Positions 45,171-54,264 are shown, counted from the stretch's first letter. The stretch is 63,033 nt of DNA from Rothia nasimurium (GCF_928382285.1 NZ_CAKMSS010000011.1:1-63033), one strand, 5' to 3'. Program-made: numbers and translations. The notes: a model not told the origin generated them from the sequence alone.

Positions 45171-45487
45171 GGTGTTTACCTTTGGTCAGGAGCCGAAGCG
45201 GGGCTAAACTGCATACACTTCGGCTAAAGAAACTGTAGTTTTCTTAGCCGAAGGTCTCGCTCGCCGCTTGTGAGAAGCGGTGGTTTACCGGGTGCCGCAC
45301 CTAGGGGGTGGGCGAGCCAGTATGTCGATAAACCGCTTTGGCGCTGGGCGCCTGTGGGAACTACTCCCCTTCGTCGCCTACTACTCTATCTATTCAGGTA
45401 CTTTCTGTGCAAAGTGATATGTAGCTCTGCGCGGACGCCTGTGGGTGGGGAGCGAGCTGAAGGCAGAAAATTTTTTTTGACGGTTTT

Positions 45488-45515
45488 AATTAGCGCTGGT
45501 TCTTTTGCGCTAATT
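45488..45515. repeat. Inverted repeat upstream of dps
   Basis: AATTAGCGC (45488-45496) and GCGCTAATT (45507-45515) are perfect 9-bp arms around ten bases. It is a candidate regulator site. Confidence 0.6.
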
Positions 45516-45560
45516 CAGATATGTAGTGTTTGTGGCGGTGTTTGTACTGGTCACCACCGC

Positions 45561-45579
45561 TGAGGTTAGGCTTGCATAA
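45561..45579. promoter_or_regulatory. Possible DtxR/IdeR iron box upstream of dps
   Basis: TGAGGTTAGGCTTGCATAA matches the consensus TTAGGTTAGGCTAACCTAA at 15 of 19 positions by eye. It lies 162 bases upstream of dps and a DtxR-family regulator is encoded in this window (30829). A weaker match follows at about 45670. Confidence 0.45.
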
Positions 45580-45740
45580 GCTGAAATGTAGGTATATTTC
45601 CTAGTCATGCCAGGTTTTACTTATTATGATTTATTCACAATAAGCCTTGAAAAGCTGCAACGAGATGCGTAAGGTTAGATGTAGACAAGTCACCGGGCTC
45701 TCCCGCACAGCCCGGTACACTCACGAAAGGAAAGCCTGCC

Positions 45741-46244
45741 ATGAGCAAGTACGCATCATTCACCGTCCCCGGTCTCACCGAAGAATCAGGCCACCACGTA
45801 GCCGACGTTCTGCAGCTTCGCCTGCACGCCCTGAACGACCTGCACCTGGTGCTTAAGCACGCCCATTGGAACGTCGTTGGCCCCAACTTCATCGCTGTTC
45901 ACGAAATGCTCGACCCCCAGGTCGACCTGGTACGTGGCTTCGTCGATGCCATTGCAGAGCGCATGGCCACCATGGGCGTAGCTCCCAACGGCCTCTCTGG
46001 CGACCTGGTCGAAAAGCGCACCTGGGCTGAATACGATGTTGACCGCGCGGATGCTATGACTCACATCCGTGCCCTGAACGAGGTCTACAACGTTGTAGTT
46101 GAAGACCACCGTGCAGCTATTGCAAAGGTGGGCGACATTGACCCCATTACCGAGGATCTGCTGATTGGCCAGACCGCTGAACTGGAGCTCTTCCAGTGGT
46201 TCCTGCGCGGCCACCTCGAAGACGGCCAGGGTAACCTCAAGTAA
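45741..46244 (+). CDS. dps: Dps-family ferritin-like DNA-protection protein
   Basis: It has 167 residues, forms a dodecamer, oxidises and stores iron using peroxide, and can coat DNA. The ferroxidase marks are HAHWNVVGPNFIAVHEMLDPQVDLVRGFVDAIAERMATMG. The N-terminal tail is short with one lysine, so DNA binding is uncertain. The start ATG follows GAAAGGA. It sits opposite the MbfA-like transporter across a long regulatory gap, and a terminator follows at 46279. Confidence 0.93.
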   Translation: MSKYASFTVPGLTEESGHHVADVLQLRLHALNDLHLVLKHAHWNVVGPNFIAVHEMLDPQVDLVRGFVDAIAERMATMGVAPNGLSGDLVEKRTWAEYDVDRADAMTHIRALNEVYNVVVEDHRAAIAKVGDIDPITEDLLIGQTAELELFQWFLRGHLEDGQGNLK

Positions 46245-46278
46245 GCCTCAGAGCTTCAAAACTCGAACCACGCACTAG

Positions 46279-46310
46279 AGGCGGGTCTATCATGCGATAG
46301 ACCCGCCTTT
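46279..46310. terminator. Terminator after dps
   Basis: AGGCGGGTCTATC and GATAGACCCGCCT pair around a four-base loop, followed by TT. Confidence 0.85.
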
Positions 46311-46329
46311 CTATGTGGCAATGTAGCTC

Positions 46330-46980
46330 TTAGCCCTCGATCAATGCCCGAATCTTATCGAGGGTGAGTTCTGTGTGGGCGTAGCGGGCGTGGCCCAGGT
46401 GCTCGGGCACCTCGGTCATGCCAGGCACTACGACCACTTTCATGCCTGCAGCCATGGCGCTCTGAGTGCCAGAAGCAGAGTCCTCTACGGCAACACAGTT
46501 TGCGGGATCTACCCCTAGATTCTGAGCTGCGAGCAGGTAGGGCTCGGGGTCGGGCTTAGCGTGGGTGACCTGTTCGTCGGTGACCAGGGTTTTGAAAAGC
46601 CCCTCCGGTGCCAGCTTGGCGGTGTTGGCGGCAACCTCGGTAGTCGCGTTGGTGACAATTCCTGCGGGGACGCCCGCCTCAGCCACCTGCACCAAGAGCG
46701 CCTCAATGCCGGGCAGGAGCTCCACACGGGCGTCCTTCAAGAGAACCGACATCTTAGCCTTAAGGCGTTCGTAGAGTTCGTCAGTAGAAACATCTGCACC
46801 CAGCTCCTGCATGCGGGCAAAGGTGACTGCGGCAGGTTTGCCCAGGGCCATGAGCGTATCCTGTTCGGTCCAGGTAGCTCCGAACTCGGCAGTCAGTGCG
46901 GTTTTAGCCTCTGCCCAGAGGGGCTCGGTGTCTACAAGGGTTCCGTCGTGGTCAAAGAAAATAGCTTCAAGTCTGCTCAT
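46330..46980 (-). CDS. HAD-superfamily phosphatase (beta-PGM/GPH-like)
   Basis: It has 216 residues. HAD motifs: I FFDHDGTLVDTEP (nucleophile Asp), II VTNAT, III HAKPDPEPYL (Lys), IV VEDSASGTQSA (Asp pair). The small helical cap sits between I and II, so small phosphometabolites are likely substrates. FDHDG replaces the more usual FDxDG with a histidine, which is tolerated. The ATG at 46980 was preferred because GGTGG lies five bases upstream. It is divergent from the membrane protein at 47033. Confidence 0.88.
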   Translation of the reverse strand: MSRLEAIFFDHDGTLVDTEPLWAEAKTALTAEFGATWTEQDTLMALGKPAAVTFARMQELGADVSTDELYERLKAKMSVLLKDARVELLPGIEALLVQVAEAGVPAGIVTNATTEVAANTAKLAPEGLFKTLVTDEQVTHAKPDPEPYLLAAQNLGVDPANCVAVEDSASGTQSAMAAGMKVVVVPGMTEVPEHLGHARYAHTELTLDKIRALIEG

Positions 46981-47032
46981 ATATACCACCCTACCCGTCC
47001 GCAGGGGGCTCTGCCCGGTTAAGATAGGTGGG

Positions 47033-47626
47033 GTGAACCAAGAGCACTCTACATCTAGCCCTGACTCTGCTTCTGCCCACCCGCGTCTACAGCGGCAGCC
47101 GGGCCTTGTGCGTCAGGCCCTAGCCTACTTGCTGGTACCTATGGCTTTTATCTCGGCCACCTGGATTACTGCCGGGCGCGCCCTCTTTGGCGCCGGGGGA
47201 GAGCTTGTGCCTATCTATGCGATATCGTTCGGGCCCGCCTTACTCATCATTCTGCTGGTGGCTGCACTGTTTTCTTATAAAGAGATGGGGCTGCAGGGCG
47301 CCGGAAAGCGGGCGGGGTTGCCACCTGTCACCGCCCTTGTGGCGGCGTCTACATGGGTGTTAGCCGGGTTCTTCGGCATGGTTGCTCCCGACCGGCTAGA
47401 GGGGCAGAATATCTCGGCGGCGGCAGCCCTGCTGGGGCCCGACGTCATTGGCCTCTCTGCGGCCTTCGGGAATACCAGTGGAATCCTGACCTTCTCATTC
47501 GCCATTGCCACCCTACTTCTGGCCATGAGTGACTACCGAAAAGCGCGGGCTCTCACGCGTGGGCTGGACGAAGCAACCCGCGAACGCCTCGAACGAGAAG
47601 AGTCTATGTACGACTTTCTCGACTAG
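47033..47626 (+). CDS. Four-helix membrane protein of unknown family
   Basis: It has 197 residues with a GTG start behind AGGTGGG. A polar start of about 25 residues is followed by four membrane helices (ALAYLLVPMAFISATWITAG, LVPIYAISFGPALLIILLVAALF, VTALVAASTWVLAGFFGMVAP, GILTFSFAIATLLLAM) and a charged tail (RGLDEATRERLEREESMYDFLD). Not recognised. It is convergent with the GATase gene. Confidence 0.6.
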   Translation: MNQEHSTSSPDSASAHPRLQRQPGLVRQALAYLLVPMAFISATWITAGRALFGAGGELVPIYAISFGPALLIILLVAALFSYKEMGLQGAGKRAGLPPVTALVAASTWVLAGFFGMVAPDRLEGQNISAAAALLGPDVIGLSAAFGNTSGILTFSFAIATLLLAMSDYRKARALTRGLDEATRERLEREESMYDFLD

Positions 47627-47643
47627 AAAAGTACCACAGACCC

Positions 47644-48360
47644 TTAGAGCCCTAGTTTCTTCAGCCAGCCGTTGAGTACCTCGGTGGCGGCCGCAGTGAG
47701 TTTTTCAGCGTAGAGGGAGGCTTCGCGGCGAATGACCGCTACATCCTGCTCTGAGGTCCTGATGTAGTCGGCATAGGCGATGAGCCACTGCTCGATGTGG
47801 CGGGGGTTGACCTCAAGGTGGAACTGGAGAGCCAGTGCGTAGGGGCGCCCCGCGGCGTCCTCTAGGGTAAAGGCCTGATTTTCGCACATCTGGGTGCGGG
47901 CTAGGCTTGAGGTGCCCTCGGGTAGGGTGAAGGCGTCTCCGTGCCAGTGGAGGACGGGGGTGTTGCCCAGTGGCGCGAGAACAGATTCTTTCCCGGCTTC
48001 GGTAAGTTCCACCGGGGAATAACCCAGCTCGATGGCGCCGGTGGGGTCAACCTGGGCTCCTGCAGCTAGAGCAATCTGCTGGGCGCCCAGGCAGATGCCC
48101 AGGACTGGTTTCTGTGCGGCGATACGCGCCTTGATGAGTTCTACTTCTTCAAAGAGGAAGGGGTAGTCCTGGGTGTCGTTCACGCTGATGGGAGCGCCCA
48201 GAATAACCAGCAAATCCGCCTCGCGCACCTCGGGGGTGTTGAGGGCGTCAATACCGGCGTCACGGTATTCGACGGTAAAACCGCGTTCGGTCAATAAATC
48301 TTCAAAGATGCCTAAATCTTCAAAGGCGACGTGGCGAATAGCGTAGGCGGTGCGGGTCAT
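47644..48360 (-). CDS. Class-I glutamine amidotransferase (GMP synthase-like)
   Basis: It has 238 residues. The GATase1 triad is visible: Cys in PVLGICLGAQQIALAAG, His and Glu in LALQFHLEVNPRHIEQW. VLHWHGDAFTLPEG is typical of the stand-alone GMP-synthase-like amidotransferase group. These hydrolyse glutamine or gamma-glutamyl compounds; the acceptor is unknown because no synthetase domain is present. The gene at 48396 reads the same way and stops 35 bases before this start, so they may be one transcript. Confidence 0.88.
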   Translation of the reverse strand: MTRTAYAIRHVAFEDLGIFEDLLTERGFTVEYRDAGIDALNTPEVREADLLVILGAPISVNDTQDYPFLFEEVELIKARIAAQKPVLGICLGAQQIALAAGAQVDPTGAIELGYSPVELTEAGKESVLAPLGNTPVLHWHGDAFTLPEGTSSLARTQMCENQAFTLEDAAGRPYALALQFHLEVNPRHIEQWLIAYADYIRTSEQDVAVIRREASLYAEKLTAAATEVLNGWLKKLGL

Positions 48361-48395
48361 GGTTCTCCCTGTATGTGAAGCGATTGACAGATAGC

Positions 48396-49238
48396 TTACC
48401 CGAGGGAGGGGTCTACCTTATAACCGCTGGACGCAAGACTCTGCCCGCCTGCCAAGAGAAGGGCAACCAGTAAGGCCGCTATGAGAAGGGGCATGAAGGG
48501 GAGCTCTGCCCCGAAAGTAAGGGCAGCTTCGCTGGATGGGGAGGATAGCAGCAGGGCTATATGGGTGGCAGCGTAGGCACCCACTGCTAGGAGTAGTGGT
48601 AGCCCCATCGGGTAGCGGGCTAGAACCAGCAGGGTGGCTGCGATAACCCAGCTCATGGCGACCCCGCTCAGGCCCCACTGGAGGAAATAGAGCGGAGCAA
48701 AGAAGACTAGAAAGAGCGGGGTAAGGGCTTTCATGCCGAGAACCTGAGGCAGAGAGCGGGCCAGGGCTGTGAGCATGATGAGCGGTGTGAGCGTCAGGCT
48801 AAGCGAGAACAGCCCTAGCCAGAGGGCATAGCGGTCGACGAAGTGTTCGGTGATGCCGTAGAAGGGGGCTGAAAATGTCCAGCCGAGATGCTGTTCGGCT
48901 AGGGCGGGGAGGGCATAGGCGACGGCAAGGAGGCCGAGTAAGGCAGATGTAGCGAGGGCTACCCAGCCGTAGGTGGATTTGATAGGACGGTCTTCCCCGG
49001 CTTCGGTTGATGGGGTGAGCGTTCGTAGCACCCGACTGGCAATGAGGTAGAAGATGAGGGCAGAGGGTAACTGTAGGGCCACAAGGCCCGCAAAAATAGG
49101 GCCGATAATCGTGAGATAGGCCGGAGAAAAGAGGAGGTAGAGGGGCGCTGCCAGGGTGGCGATGGCAGTGAAGAGGAAGGTGCCCCAATAAAGCCGGTGC
49201 GGGGCGTAGAGGTAGGACGGCGGATGTGAAGAAAACAT
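48396..49238 (-). CDS. Polytopic membrane protein of unknown family
   Basis: It has 280 residues with about eight membrane helices spread across the chain. The ATG at 49238 has GGAGG six bases ahead, better than the longer frame starting at 49268. Helix-rich, leucine-rich, no recognised motif; a glycine and proline pattern like AALLVALLLAGGQSLASSGYK closes it. It is upstream of and codirectional with the GATase gene and divergent from clpB. Confidence 0.65.
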   Translation of the reverse strand: MFSSHPPSYLYAPHRLYWGTFLFTAIATLAAPLYLLFSPAYLTIIGPIFAGLVALQLPSALIFYLIASRVLRTLTPSTEAGEDRPIKSTYGWVALATSALLGLLAVAYALPALAEQHLGWTFSAPFYGITEHFVDRYALWLGLFSLSLTLTPLIMLTALARSLPQVLGMKALTPLFLVFFAPLYFLQWGLSGVAMSWVIAATLLVLARYPMGLPLLLAVGAYAATHIALLLSSPSSEAALTFGAELPFMPLLIAALLVALLLAGGQSLASSGYKVDPSLG

Positions 49239-49374
49239 GGGAGTCCTCCATCGGTTGGTAGCTGGCAACGTGAAGCGGACTTCCTGTTTAAATCTAGTTC
49301 AGAAATATTAGGCAGGTCAATGGCTGGCCAATGCTGGGTGTGAAAAAGTTCTTGTAAACATCTAGTGCAAATAA

Positions 49375-49395
49375 GTTGAGTGTAGTAGACTCAAG
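49375..49395. promoter_or_regulatory. HAIR operator 1 (HspR site) of clpB
   Basis: GTTGAGT, seven bases, ACTCAAG. The consensus is CTTGAGT-N7-ACTCAAG, so one mismatch. HspR binds such sites and represses clpB and dnaK operons in actinobacteria. Confidence 0.9.
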
Positions 49396-49400
49396 TTAAA

Positions 49401-49421
49401 GCTGAGTGGAGTACACTCAAG
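49401..49421. promoter_or_regulatory. HAIR operator 2 (HspR site) of clpB
   Basis: GCTGAGT, seven bases, ACTCAAG, two mismatches in the left arm. It lies 26 bp after the first site, so about two and a half helical turns apart. Confidence 0.85.
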
Positions 49422-49459
49422 TATGAACGAACTACCTACGCAAAAGGTAAAGGAGAACA

Positions 49460-52048
49460 ATGAACGCCCAATTTACAACCAAGAGCCAAGAAGCCCTCTC
49501 GGCCGCCAATATGAATGCCCAAACCGCGGGCAACCCCACCTTTGACACTCCCCATCTGCTTAAGGCCCTCATGGACCAGCGCGGGGGAGTGGCAGTGGCC
49601 GTCCTCAAAGCCGCCGGGCTCGACGTCGACGCCATCTCGCTGGCAGCGTCCACCGAGATTTCCAAGCTACCCAAGGTGCAGGGAGCATCCGCTGCCCAAG
49701 CCCAGCCGAGCCGAGCCGTCCTGACCGCCATTCAAACCGCCCAAGCTAAAGCAGCCCAGCTCGGCGATACCTATATCTCCACCGAAATCCTGCTGCTGGC
49801 GCTCGCCGCCGGTGACGACGCCACCGCCCGCGCCCTGCAGAAAGCCGGGGCCACCGAAAAGACCCTTGAAGAAGCCATCCCCACCGTGAGAGGAGACCGC
49901 ACCGTGACAACCCCCGACCCCGAAGGCACCTTCGGTGCCCTAGAACAGTACGGCACCGACCTGACCGCCGTTGCCCGTGAAGGCAAACTCGACCCCGTCA
50001 TCGGGCGCGATAGCGAAATCCGCCGCGTCATCCAGGTGCTCTCCCGCCGCACCAAAAACAACCCCGTGCTCATCGGTGAACCCGGTGTCGGTAAAACCGC
50101 CGTCGTTGAGGGCCTGGCCCAGCGCATGGTTTCCGGCGACGTGCCCGAATCCCTGCGCGGCAAGACCCTAATCTCCCTGGACCTAGGTGCCATGGTCGCC
50201 GGTGCCAAGTACCGCGGCGAATTCGAAGAGCGCCTCAAGGCTGTGCTCGAAGACATCAAGAAGTCTGAGGGGCAGATTGTTACCTTCATCGACGAGATTC
50301 ACACGGTTGTGGGAGCCGGTGCCTCTGAGGGCTCCATGGACGCCGGTAACATGCTCAAGCCCATGCTGGCCCGCGGTGAGCTGCGCCTGATCGGTGCAAC
50401 CACCCTGGATGAGTACCGCGAAAACATCGAAAAGGACGCCGCCCTAGAGCGCCGCTTCCAGCAGGTCTACGTGGGTGAGCCCAGTGTTGAAGATACCATC
50501 GGTATTCTGCGCGGCCTCAAAGAGCGCTACGAAGCCCACCACAAGGTCGCCATCGCAGACTCCGCCCTGGTGGCTGCCGCCAACCTGTCCAACCGCTACA
50601 TCCCCTCACGCCAGCTGCCCGATAAGGCTATCGACCTCATTGACGAGGCAGCCTCCCGCCTGCGCATGGAAATCGACTCCGCCCCCGAAGAGATCGATGC
50701 CCTGCGCCGCGCCGTTGACCGCCTAACCATGGAAGAGCTGGCCCTGGCCAACGAAACCGACCCCGCCTCCGTCGAGCGCCTTGAAGCCCTGCGGGCAGAT
50801 ATGGCTGACAAGAAGGAAGAGCTGGACGCCCTCAACGCCCGCTGGGAAGCCGAAAAGGCTGGCCTTAACCGCGTTGGTGACCTCAAAACCCAGATTGACG
50901 AGCTGCGCTCCAAGGCAGAAGTTGCCCAGCGCGAAGGTAACCTAGCTGAAGCTTCCCGCGTGCTCTACGGTGAGATTCCCGCCCTTGAAGCTGAACTCGC
51001 CGCAGCCCAGCAGGCTGAGAACACCGCGTCCGAAGAGTCCATGGTCTCTGAAGAGGTTACCGCCGACGATATCGCCGAGGTCATCTCTTCCTGGACGGGT
51101 ATTCCCGCCGGCCGTATGCTCCAGGGCGAATCCGAGAAGCTGCTGCACATGGAAGACGAACTGGGCAAGCGCCTGATCGGCCAGAAGAAGGCCGTCACCG
51201 CCGTGGCCGATGCCGTGCGTCGCTCCCGCGCCGGAATCTCTGACCCCGACCGCCCCATCGGCTCCTTCCTGTTCCTGGGCCCCACCGGCGTCGGTAAAAC
51301 CGAGCTGGCCAAGGCCCTGGCCGAGTTCCAGTTCGACGACGAACGCGCCCTGGTGCGTATCGACATGAGCGAATACGCCGAAAAGCACGCCGTCGCCCGC
51401 CTGGTTGGTGCCCCTCCCGGCTACGTTGGCTACGAAGAGGGTGGCCAGCTTACCGAAGCTGTGCGCCGTCGCCCCTACTCGGTCGTGCTGCTCGATGAGG
51501 TCGAAAAGGCCCACCCTGAGGTCTTCGACATCCTGCTCCAGGTGCTCGATGATGGACGTCTGACCGACGGTCAGGGCCGCACCGTGGACTTCCGCAATGT
51601 CATCCTGATTCTGACCTCTAACCTGGGCTCCCAGTTCCTGATTGACCAGAGTCTCGACGATGAAGCCCGCAAGAGCGCGGTCATGAACACCGTGAATGCC
51701 AGCTTCAAGCCGGAGTTCCTCAACCGCCTGGATGAGGTCATCATGTTTGAGCCCCTCTCAGCCGATGACCTGGCCTCCATTGTGGGTCTACAGATCGCTT
51801 CGATGGCCCGCCGCCTGGAAGACCGCCGCCTGACCCTGGACGTCACGCCTGCCGCCACCGAGTGGCTGGGTCTTGCCGGCTACGACCCGGCCTACGGGGC
51901 CCGTCCGCTCCGCCGCCTCGTGCAGCGTGAAATCGGCGACCGCCTGGCCAAGGGAATCCTGGCCGGTGCCATCAAGGACGGCGACACCGTGCGCGTGGAC
52001 GTCAACCCCGACGTTGCCGTTGACGGGCTGGTCGTCACCGCCGAGTAA
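49460..52048 (+). CDS. clpB: Disaggregating chaperone ClpB
   Basis: It has 862 residues and pulls apart protein aggregates together with DnaK. Layout: N-domain with two Clp repeats (1-145); NBD1 with Walker [17 protein letters not shown] and Walker [13 protein letters not shown]; a long coiled-coil middle domain (about 410-525, [28 protein letters not shown]); NBD2 with [18 protein letters not shown], the pore loop [13 protein letters not shown] and [15 protein letters not shown]; and the C-terminal D2-small domain. The ribosome site AAAGGAG is strong. Two HAIR elements upstream put it under HspR heat-shock control. Confidence 0.97.
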   Translation: MNAQFTTKSQEALSAANMNAQTAGNPTFDTPHLLKALMDQRGGVAVAVLKAAGLDVDAISLAASTEISKLPKVQGASAAQAQPSRAVLTAIQTAQAKAAQLGDTYISTEILLLALAAGDDATARALQKAGATEKTLEEAIPTVRGDRTVTTPDPEGTFGALEQYGTDLTAVAREGKLDPVIGRDSEIRRVIQVLSRRTKNNPVLIGEPGVGKTAVVEGLAQRMVSGDVPESLRGKTLISLDLGAMVAGAKYRGEFEERLKAVLEDIKKSEGQIVTFIDEIHTVVGAGASEGSMDAGNMLKPMLARGELRLIGATTLDEYRENIEKDAALERRFQQVYVGEPSVEDTIGILRGLKERYEAHHKVAIADSALVAAANLSNRYIPSRQLPDKAIDLIDEAASRLRMEIDSAPEEIDALRRAVDRLTMEELALANETDPASVERLEALRADMADKKEELDALNARWEAEKAGLNRVGDLKTQIDELRSKAEVAQREGNLAEASRVLYGEIPALEAELAAAQQAENTASEESMVSEEVTADDIAEVISSWTGIPAGRMLQGESEKLLHMEDELGKRLIGQKKAVTAVADAVRRSRAGISDPDRPIGSFLFLGPTGVGKTELAKALAEFQFDDERALVRIDMSEYAEKHAVARLVGAPPGYVGYEEGGQLTEAVRRRPYSVVLLDEVEKAHPEVFDILLQVLDDGRLTDGQGRTVDFRNVILILTSNLGSQFLIDQSLDDEARKSAVMNTVNASFKPEFLNRLDEVIMFEPLSADDLASIVGLQIASMARRLEDRRLTLDVTPAATEWLGLAGYDPAYGARPLRRLVQREIGDRLAKGILAGAIKDGDTVRVDVNPDVAVDGLVVTAE

Positions 52049-52055
52049 AAACGGA

Positions 52056-52125
52056 GCATGACCCTATTGTTTCTCTCTTGACCCTACGGATTATCTCGGG
52101 GTCAAGAGAGAAGCGATAGGGTCTT
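52056..52125. repeat. 70-bp terminator palindrome, copy 1
   Basis: GACCCTAT...TTCTCTCTTGACCC pairs with GGGGTCAAGAGAGAA...ATAGGGTC around 13 bases. It follows clpB and is repeated without change at 52761-52830. Confidence 0.9.
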
Positions 52126-52147
52126 CAGTTTTTAACTTGGGTGGGGT

Positions 52148-52483
52148 CTAAAGGAAATCTTTTACCCAGCGGCGGAGCTCCGCAAGGGTGGTCGCGTCGA
52201 CGGTACCAATGCGGGCGGTGAGGCGGTGCCGGGAGATAGTGCGCACCTGCTCGGTCATGGCCCAGGAGTCCTTGCCGAGCCCGCAGTTCGGCGGCACGAG
52301 AACATGGTTGCTCCAGCCCCGCTCCTGGGATGTCAGGGGTACAGCAACAGCAAGAGTATCAACCAGCCTGTTATAGAAGGGGTTGCTGATGATCAGGACG
52401 GGGCGACGGCCGGACTGCTCCCTGCCGACCGTGGCGTCAGGCTTAGCCCACCACAGTTCACCTTCCTGAACCTCTAGCTCCAT
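52148..52483 (-). CDS. MazF/PemK-type endoribonuclease toxin
   Basis: It has 111 residues. The plasmid-toxin SH3-like fold begins EGELWWAKPDATVGREQSGRRPVLIISN, with GREQSGRRPVL being the conserved catalytic loop, and TSQERGWSNHVLVP and DSWAMTEQVRTISRHRL follow. It cuts mRNA when free of antitoxin. The start overlaps the end of the antitoxin gene by ten bases, the standard order. The pair lies between two identical terminator palindromes. Confidence 0.9.
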   Translation of the reverse strand: MELEVQEGELWWAKPDATVGREQSGRRPVLIISNPFYNRLVDTLAVAVPLTSQERGWSNHVLVPPNCGLGKDSWAMTEQVRTISRHRLTARIGTVDATTLAELRRWVKDFL

Positions 52484-52695
52484 GCGTCACTCTGCCATTC
52501 TTCGGCTTCTCGGTGATAAGAGGCATCGGGCGGGCTTTTCTTTAAATCCCGGGCGAGCTGTTCAAAGCGCATAGCGCGTTCCTCTTCATCAAGCAGCGCT
52601 ATGAGGTGCTCGTTGAGGGTATGACCGTAGGCCTTAGCGTGGCTTTTGAGGCGGTCCCGCACTTCCTGGGTTACTCGAATCGTTGTGGCACTCAT
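52474..52695 (-). CDS. Ribbon-helix-helix antitoxin of the MazF-type toxin
   Basis: It has 73 residues. The start TTIRVTQEVRDRLKSHAKAYGHTLNEHLIALLDEEERA is a ribbon-helix-helix DNA-binding domain. The acidic tail (EEWQSDAWS) should wrap the toxin. It overlaps the toxin gene by ten bases and lies before it in the transcript. It most likely represses its own promoter. Confidence 0.88.
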   Translation of the reverse strand: MSATTIRVTQEVRDRLKSHAKAYGHTLNEHLIALLDEEERAMRFEQLARDLKKSPPDASYHREAEEWQSDAWS

Positions 52696-52760
52696 ACATT
52701 AAGTATGAGTTATTGAGGGTGAAAGTGTCGAGGGTGGGTAAGTCCTGCAAGAATGGCACT

Positions 52761-52830
52761 GCATGACCCTATTGTTTCTCTCTTGACCCTACGGATTATC
52801 TCGGGGTCAAGAGAGAAGCGATAGGGTCTT
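52761..52830. repeat. 70-bp terminator palindrome, copy 2
   Basis: Identical base for base with 52056-52125, in the same direction, 705 bp further on. The toxin-antitoxin module lies between the two copies. Confidence 0.9.
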
Positions 52831-52849
52831 TGTCTTTTAAACTGGAAGA

Positions 52850-53845
52850 GTGAACCAGCCCCAGCCCGCACCCACCCCGATCGATACCCGCTTTGCCGGG
52901 GCGTCCGCGTCCATCACCGCCCGCGCTGACATTGCAGCCACCCACGCAGCCGCCCTGCGCTCCATCGACCGGGTCGTTGCCGAAACGGCTCAACCTACCG
53001 ACCCGCAGGTGGCGGCGGACGGCATCCGGAATCTCCTGCGCGACGGGCAGGTTCTAGTGCTCACCGGGGCGGGCATATCCACCGGCTCAGGAATCCCTGA
53101 CTACCGCGGCCCCGCCGGCTCCTTACGCAACCACCGGCCCATGACCTACCAGGAATTTCGCTTCGATGAGGTAGCCCGCCAGCGCTACTGGGCTCGCTCC
53201 TTTGTGGGCTGGCGGCAGATGAACCGGGCGCGCCCCAACACCGCCCACTACCTGCTGGCTGACCTCGAAGCCCGCGGGCACCTGGCCGGGCTCATTACCC
53301 AGAACGTGGACGGCCTGCACACCGCAGCCGGATCCCGCACAGTCATTACCTTGCACGGGGACCTCTCCCGCATCGAGTGCCTAGACTGCGGGGCGGACGA
53401 GGGGCGCACCTCCCTGGACGCCCGCATTGAGGCCGCCAACCCCGGCTACCTCGAACGCCTTGCCAGCACTACCTTGCAGGTTAACCCCGACGGGGACGCT
53501 GAGATCGACGCCCGTTTTATTCAAGATTTTCAGATGGTCGGCTGCCTGGCCTGCGGCTCGACCAAGCTCAAACCCGCAGTGGTCTACTTCGGCGAACCTG
53601 TGCCGTCTGCCCGTAAGCAGGCCGTGAAAGAACTGGGGGAGCGGGCGCGCTCCCTGCTGGTTCTCGGCTCATCCCTGGCTGTGATGAGCTCCTACAAAAT
53701 CGCCCTCGACTTTGCCCGCGCGGGCAAGCCCATCGCCGTCATCAACCAGGGCCCGGGCCGGGCGGACGCGCGTGCCACCTACCTCTGGCGCGCCGACGTC
53801 ACCGACGCCCTCTACGCCGTTACAGCCCCGCACGAAGGCATCTAA
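52850..53845 (+). CDS. NAD-dependent protein deacylase, Sir2 family
   Basis: It has 331 residues. Sirtuin motifs: VLTGAGISTGSGIPDYRGPAG, LITQNVDGLHTAAG, the catalytic His in ITLHGDLSRIECLDCGAD, a zinc site from the pairs CLDC and CLAC, KPAVVYFGEP and LVLGSSLAVMSSY. It removes acyl groups from lysines using NAD. A long insert (about residues 195-225) sits between the cysteine pairs. The GTG start has GGAAGA immediately ahead with little spacing, so the true start may be a little downstream; the first 50 residues are not part of the core. Confidence 0.9.
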   Translation: MNQPQPAPTPIDTRFAGASASITARADIAATHAAALRSIDRVVAETAQPTDPQVAADGIRNLLRDGQVLVLTGAGISTGSGIPDYRGPAGSLRNHRPMTYQEFRFDEVARQRYWARSFVGWRQMNRARPNTAHYLLADLEARGHLAGLITQNVDGLHTAAGSRTVITLHGDLSRIECLDCGADEGRTSLDARIEAANPGYLERLASTTLQVNPDGDAEIDARFIQDFQMVGCLACGSTKLKPAVVYFGEPVPSARKQAVKELGERARSLLVLGSSLAVMSSYKIALDFARAGKPIAVINQGPGRADARATYLWRADVTDALYAVTAPHEGI

Positions 53846-53916
53846 AACTTTTTCTTCTGTGAGTTTCACCAGGTCAAAGGCACTAAAAGGGCTGTCTGTA
53901 GGTGCTCATAAGTGAA

Positions 53917-53947
53917 GGCTAAGTACAACACAGGCTAAACACAGACT
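53917..53947 (+). promoter_or_regulatory. Shared upstream box A (DUF4956 remnant)
   Basis: The 31 bases starting GGCTAAGTACAACACAGG agree at 23 positions with 54234-54264, upstream of the other remnant gene. Box A also holds AGGCTAA twice at a 16-bp pitch. This suggests one regulator for both genes. Confidence 0.5.
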
Positions 53948-54005
53948 CTGAGAGAACACTGGTTATCAAGCAAAACAAGACCAGATACACCCCTCGGAGA
54001 ACCCC

Positions 54006-54130
54006 GTGAACACCATCATCACAGCAGCTGCCCTCGACCTCGTCGCCATTCTGATTCTGTGCGGCATGTACGTCACTCGCCACCGGCTCCCTTACCAGCG
54101 TGCGCTAGGGGTCAGTGAGCGAGCAGGACG
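54006..54130 (+). pseudogene. N-terminal remnant of a DUF4956 membrane protein
   Basis: From the GTG/ATG region at 54006 the frame reads NTIITAAALDLVAILILCGMYVTRHRLPYQRALGV, the usual start of DUF4956 proteins (first membrane helix and the RHR motif), which are normally some 200 residues. The frame then enters a hairpin terminator at about 54126 and reads through it to 54209. Most of the gene is deleted. In actinobacteria DUF4956 genes stand next to VTC-domain and CotH or carbohydrate-binding genes, and a VTC fragment follows here. Confidence in the family is moderate because only about 35 residues remain. Confidence 0.5.
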
Positions 54131-54190
54131 CCCGCACCCGCTTTACTTGCCAGGGGCAAGGAAGCCGGGGTGGGCGTCCTTATTTTTACC
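54126..54190 (+). terminator. Terminator inside the DUF4956 remnant region
   Basis: AGGACGCCCGC...CCGCTT pairs with AAGCCGGGGTGGGCGTCCT and is followed by TATTTTT. A small TGCC/GGCA stem is at its tip. Confidence 0.75.
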
Positions 54191-54233
54191 TTTTGACAAG
54201 GGGAAATAAAAAAGTTTGGCATGCATAAGTTCA

Positions 54234-54264
54234 AGCTAAGTTCACCACAGCTTAAACATAGCTT
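54234..54264 (+). promoter_or_regulatory. Shared upstream box B (VTC chimera)
   Basis: This is the partner of 53917-53947. AGCTAAGTTCACCACAG is followed by CTTAAACATAGCTT. It lies 54 bases before the VTC chimera start. Confidence 0.5.

Larger units (their letters stand above)
45171..45740. other. 570-bp gap between the MbfA-like gene and dps
   Basis: No supported gene. It contains an imperfect hairpin (TTCGGCTAA at 45219-45227 with TTAGCCGAA at 45244-45252), a second perfect inverted repeat (45488-45515), a run of eight T's near 45470-45478, several GC-rich stem candidates in 45260-45460, and an iron-box-like site at 45561-45579. The amount of pairing hints at a structured leader or small RNA. 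Confidence 0.5.

Noticed and set aside
45270..45563. 97-codon plus-strand frame upstream of dps
   Set aside because: Odd composition (runs of Arg, Cys, Leu), no ribosome site, and it spans the inverted repeat and the T-run.
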